Source: Rhizoctonia solani
Taxonomy: Eukaryota; Basidiomycota; Agaricomycetes; Cantharellales; Ceratobasidiaceae
Length of the DNA: 64,000 nt
Direction: 5' to 3'
Assembly: GCF_016906535.1 (NCBI RefSeq)
Contig: NC_057383.1
Span: 2,030,220-2,094,219, forward strand
Below are positions 60,824 to 64,000 of the stretch, in pieces. The translations under genes were made by a program, and so were the position numbers. The notes below the pieces were generated by a model. The model was not told where the DNA came from and did no database searches. It saw only the letters and a list, made by a program, of their open reading frames with translations. Each line of letters opens with the position of its first letter. Within the stretch, counting starts at the first letter, position 1.

Positions 60824-62347
60824 ATGTTGGCCAACACTCAGTCCAAAGCTCTTGTCAATCCATATGCGGGTTACAAGATTCAGCCCAAATTCATCACCCT
60901 TGATCCTGAGTCTCCTCAAGAGCTCTGCAAAGGGGAAGGTAAGAGCAAACAATTCAATTACTAAACGCAACTTATTTACTTTACCTTGTTTGCCTTACGT
61001 TGTTTGCTAGTGATTGCTTGTGCTCTAGACGGCTTCATGTTTCTCAAAGGGACCAAATACGCATACCCCCATCAAGGTGCTGATGCATATTGGTGGAGGG
61101 GTATCATTGCATTTGGATTTGTGACGCCGTTGTGCAGCTCTTTCAAATACTTCACATGGTTGGGACATTGGGGAGCTGACTGGGAAGAGAAGCATTTAGA
61201 AACCATTATAATTACAAACATTGTCCATATATCCAAGGAAAGGAACATCAACTGGCAAAATGGGTAAGTTAATAATTACCCTAGCCTCCATATATACTCA
61301 TAAATTGGCTGATACTTGTAAGGACGGAGGAAATACTCTGGATAGAAACAAAACATGGCTATAGCTACGCTTTGCTGGAGCCCAACGCGCAGTACGATGG
61401 GGGCTATTGGCAACCGGTAACGGAGTCTTGGGCAAGTACCTCGGCTGATGGTGTTTCAGCTAGTCCCGCCTTCAAACCACTGCCGTGGCATAGCCCAAGG
61501 CCTGCATGGTGGGACGCATTGGGAGACGAGCAATGGGAGTACCTTGTCAATACATACTGGAAGAGTGACGCTTCCGAGGCGTGGTTGGATTTGCCAACTG
61601 CTGATGATCAGTCGCAAGCAAACTTGGAAACCACGGTTGCCGCTTCATCCCTGCCGCCTCCGGAATATATCACTGTGGACTCTGGATTGTCAAGTGAGGA
61701 GGAACCAGCTGTGGTGCTTGTCCAGACCAAGCCGCCAGTTACCAAGGGCAAAAAACGAGTGAACCGGAAGAAGAAACAACAGGCCTCAAGTTGATCTGGT
61801 GCACGGTCGTCATCCAAGGCAAGCAAGAAAACGAAATACAAGAGAGTCAAGGTGACTGACGCTCCTGATTCTGGTGAGGAGAAGGTTACCACATCTGTCC
61901 AGGGGTCTCGGGGCGAGGCATCCAAATGGCCTTCCCAAGCACATTTGGGAAAGGGTAAGGCGCGCCAAGATCAAGATAACAACTGGAAGCAAAGAGTGTA
62001 CTCCGGTCAAGGAGAGGCTTCCACATCTCAGAAGAGAAGAGTCACAGAGCCGATTTATGTTGAATCTAGCTCAGACGAGGATGAAAAAACCGTGTCTTCA
62101 CCGGCCTCAGGTAGAATTTCAATCATCACATATTAGTCTTTGCTCATTTTTTTTGATTGAACTTACAGACTTGCCATCTGTAAGTGAAGAGTTTTTGGAA
62201 ATAGGGAATATTGACTCTCAAATGACCCTTCCCGGCAATTGTAAGCATAGTCATTCATTTTACAGATAATTCTTCTCAAGTCTTATTTGAGTGTTATTGC
62301 CTCCAGCTGTCAGCCCGGCGCCGTTGCATAGGGTTTTGGAAAACTGA
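60824..62347 (+). pseudogene. W-d: Trp-rich family member with an in-frame TGA in the tail
   Basis: Exons are 60824-60938, 61010-61262, 61320-62110, 62169-62240 and 62308-62347. Exon 1 includes KFITLDPESPQ. Exons 2-3 read VIACALDGFMFLKGTKYAYP, AFGFVTPLCSSFKYFTWLG, EEILWIETKHGYSYALLEPNA and VTESWASTS, nearly co-linear with W-c. A TGA at 61792-61794 (QQASS, stop, SGARSSSK) splits a Lys/Ser-rich tail whose frame remains open and spliced to the end (SVSPAPLHRVLEN). If the stop is used, the folded part is still complete and about 180 residues of tail are lost, so the product may retain function. CGA to TGA would explain the stop. Confidence 0.65.
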
Positions 62348-63914
62348 TACACACTGGGTGCAATGACATGTCAATGTATCACATTCTTATAGCTTTCCTT
62401 TCTTAGTCCGTTGCATATTCATTGGAAAATCAGTGTTGCATATCATCTCAATACTACTAAATAGATCATCTTTTTAAACTCACTTAAGCATCCAACTTAT
62501 GGTGGTCAGCTTCACATCAATCCTTAGCAAAATTCAAAATTAAGTCACGGTCATGAGAGGGTTTATCGAATTGCTCTTTACCCAGTTTAAAAACAACTGA
62601 GGACTTTTGAAGAGTTAACAGAAACCAAAACAGAGAAAGAGACTAAACTAATGTCAATCTAGGATGCTGTGTCAGATATGTAGGGAGCCGCTACTCACAG
62701 ATTACGGCCATCAATGTGTGCTAGGAAAAGCCATTGGTTTAAGCATGTGTTAAACCTGTGTGCTACCGTATGAGGATCTGATACTTGTATCTCTCTCTTG
62801 CTTACATTCTGTTATAATCTTTATCTGCGCTGGATATTCTCCACATTAGCCAAGAGCCTGGATTGGTTTGTTCTATGCCGCCCATTTGATTGGCCTTGGT
62901 TTTTACAAGATTCTTAGTGAATTACCTACTCACGTTGGTGAAGCACACAATTTACTGAAATCGAGCCTAACAATGCTGAGAAACTCCAATGCCCTGTCCA
63001 TGCTTTAAATTACCAAGTTTGGGAAGGAGATAAAGGAGTTGAAAGCATCTTCACTTTGCATGCCGGATCAATACCTGAGCTCACTCCTTACATTGAGCAA
63101 TTCAGCTCTTGATAACTTGGAGCACACTTCCTGTTCCCCAAATACTTCTATGTCTTACTTTGGTCTTCAGTTACCCACTCCCCTCAACCTTTGTTTGCCA
63201 AAGGAGGCGTTAATGATGTAATTGACCATTAGGTCCTCAGTATACCGCTTTATCAATATCTAAAGAGTAACTGGAAAAGTACAATGTGAGGGAGGTGAAT
63301 TTGAAAAAGAGTGTTTTTAAACAGGAGCAAGACCAACTGGTTTGTCTGGTGCCTTATTCACAGTGTATCAGAGTATAGAACATGAGCTCCAAGACAGGTG
63401 CCAAAGTAGTAAATAAAAACATGATTATGTAGTCACAAACAAGGCCTGGCGCATAAAACCTAGAATCATTGAGTTTTCAGACATTATGAATCAAGTCCGG
63501 GGCTTCCTTGGGATTCCAAAATGAATCACATAAATAATTGCCCATAATTCCCTATGAGCAATGGCGGACGGCTGGATCTTAAATGATGCCTCGCCTTTCT
63601 TAGTTTGGGGGGTTATATAGACCCTGCTCACGTGACCTAGATCTGCATTGTTTGTCACGCGTGCTACGTGATTCCATTTTTTACAACCATAGTTCAACCG
63701 TTGCGCCATGTCTTTTCCAATTGTCTCCTCAGGTGTGTAGACGTTAGGTTAATAGACCTCAGATGGGCTGATCACCACTGGGACAGTCCAGTAGCACAAC
63801 AGCAGCTTGGCTTCAGCCTCTAATTTTTGGTACACTGTGGCTCAGCAGCAGTCCCAACCATCCTGCTAAGTCTCAAGACCATTGGGTGTTCAGGGTCTGA
63901 CCACTCTTGAGTCA
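62348..63914. other. intergenic flank of the pentamer repeat
   Basis: AT-rich, no gene recognised. A 72-codon minus-strand frame at 63491-63709 (MAQRLNYGCKKWNHVARVTN) and a 60-codon plus-strand frame at 63039 have no support. Confidence 0.5.
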
Positions 63915-63999
63915 GTTAGGTTAGGTTAGGTTAGGTTAGGTTAGGTTAGGTTAGGTTAGGTTAGGTTAGGTTAGGTTAGGTTAGGTTAGGTTAGGTTAG
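63915..63999. repeat. (GTTAG)17, i.e. TTAGG pentamer array
   Basis: Seventeen perfect copies of a 5-bp unit run to 63999; the next base breaks the pattern. TTAGG is the arthropod telomere unit; most fungi use TTAGGG. Whether more copies follow outside the window cannot be seen. Confidence 0.97.
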
Positions 64000-64000
64000 T

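Noticed and set aside
63915..64000. Calling the end a telomere outright
   Set aside because: Only 17 units, a 5-bp period unusual for fungi, and the last base breaks the repeat.

Overview
The window looks like nuclear DNA of a filamentous basidiomycete. Genes are cut by many short GT-AG introns (mostly about 45-120 nt, with TNCTRAY-like branch sites). The main retroelement is a Tf/chromovirus-type Ty3/gypsy element, and low-complexity acidic or Ser/Pro/Ala tails are common. From memory of similar elements and hypothetical proteins I would place it near Rhizoctonia (Ceratobasidiaceae); that placement is inference. The region is accessory in character: satellites, nested transposons, lineage-specific gene families and several broken genes, with no recognisable housekeeping gene, rRNA or tRNA.

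Layout. 241-1963 is a 160-bp satellite. 3314-4405 is a dead Tc1-type transposase. 4532-7357 (-) is an intact multi-exon gene with a ParB-like N-terminal domain, transcribed divergently from a large gene L1 (7704-13792, +). 14033-15007 (-) is a gene fragment split by a MITE. 15571-17061 (+) and 20341-28094 (-) are two members (Z1, Z2) of a Cys-rich family; Z2 is cut in one exon by a complete 6.2-kb chromovirus (21417-27662) with a perfect 5-bp target duplication. 17503-19431, 31191-32376, 55699-58034, 59693-60668 and 60824-62347 belong to a Trp-rich family with disordered tails. 32950-33583 is a 164-bp tandem repeat that abuts the first of two blocks of an 83-bp satellite (33584-36271 and 37156-39125). 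39845-44717 is a run of head-to-tail MITEs, one carrying a hAT-like element and another an intact Tc1 transposon. 44813-49857 (-) encodes a Snf2 ATPase, divergent from a second large gene L2 (51225-54146, +). The window ends in 17 copies of the pentamer GTTAG (TTAGG).

How the parts relate. The two divergent pairs (ParB-like with L1, Snf2 with L2) look like related modules, because L1 and L2 share layout and weak similarity in their last exons. This is the best candidate for an undescribed system here. Mutation across the window is dominated by CpG transitions. All six differences between the two LTRs are CpG to TpG or CpA. The reverse transcriptase motif and one transposase aspartate appear to be lost the same way. 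Four otherwise open reading frames are broken by single in-frame TGA codons explainable as CGA to TGA. Much of the satellite variation sits at CpG. Against this background, the CpGs in the short palindrome of the 83-bp satellite are mostly kept, and its 3-nt loop occurs in both orientations (TTG or CAA).
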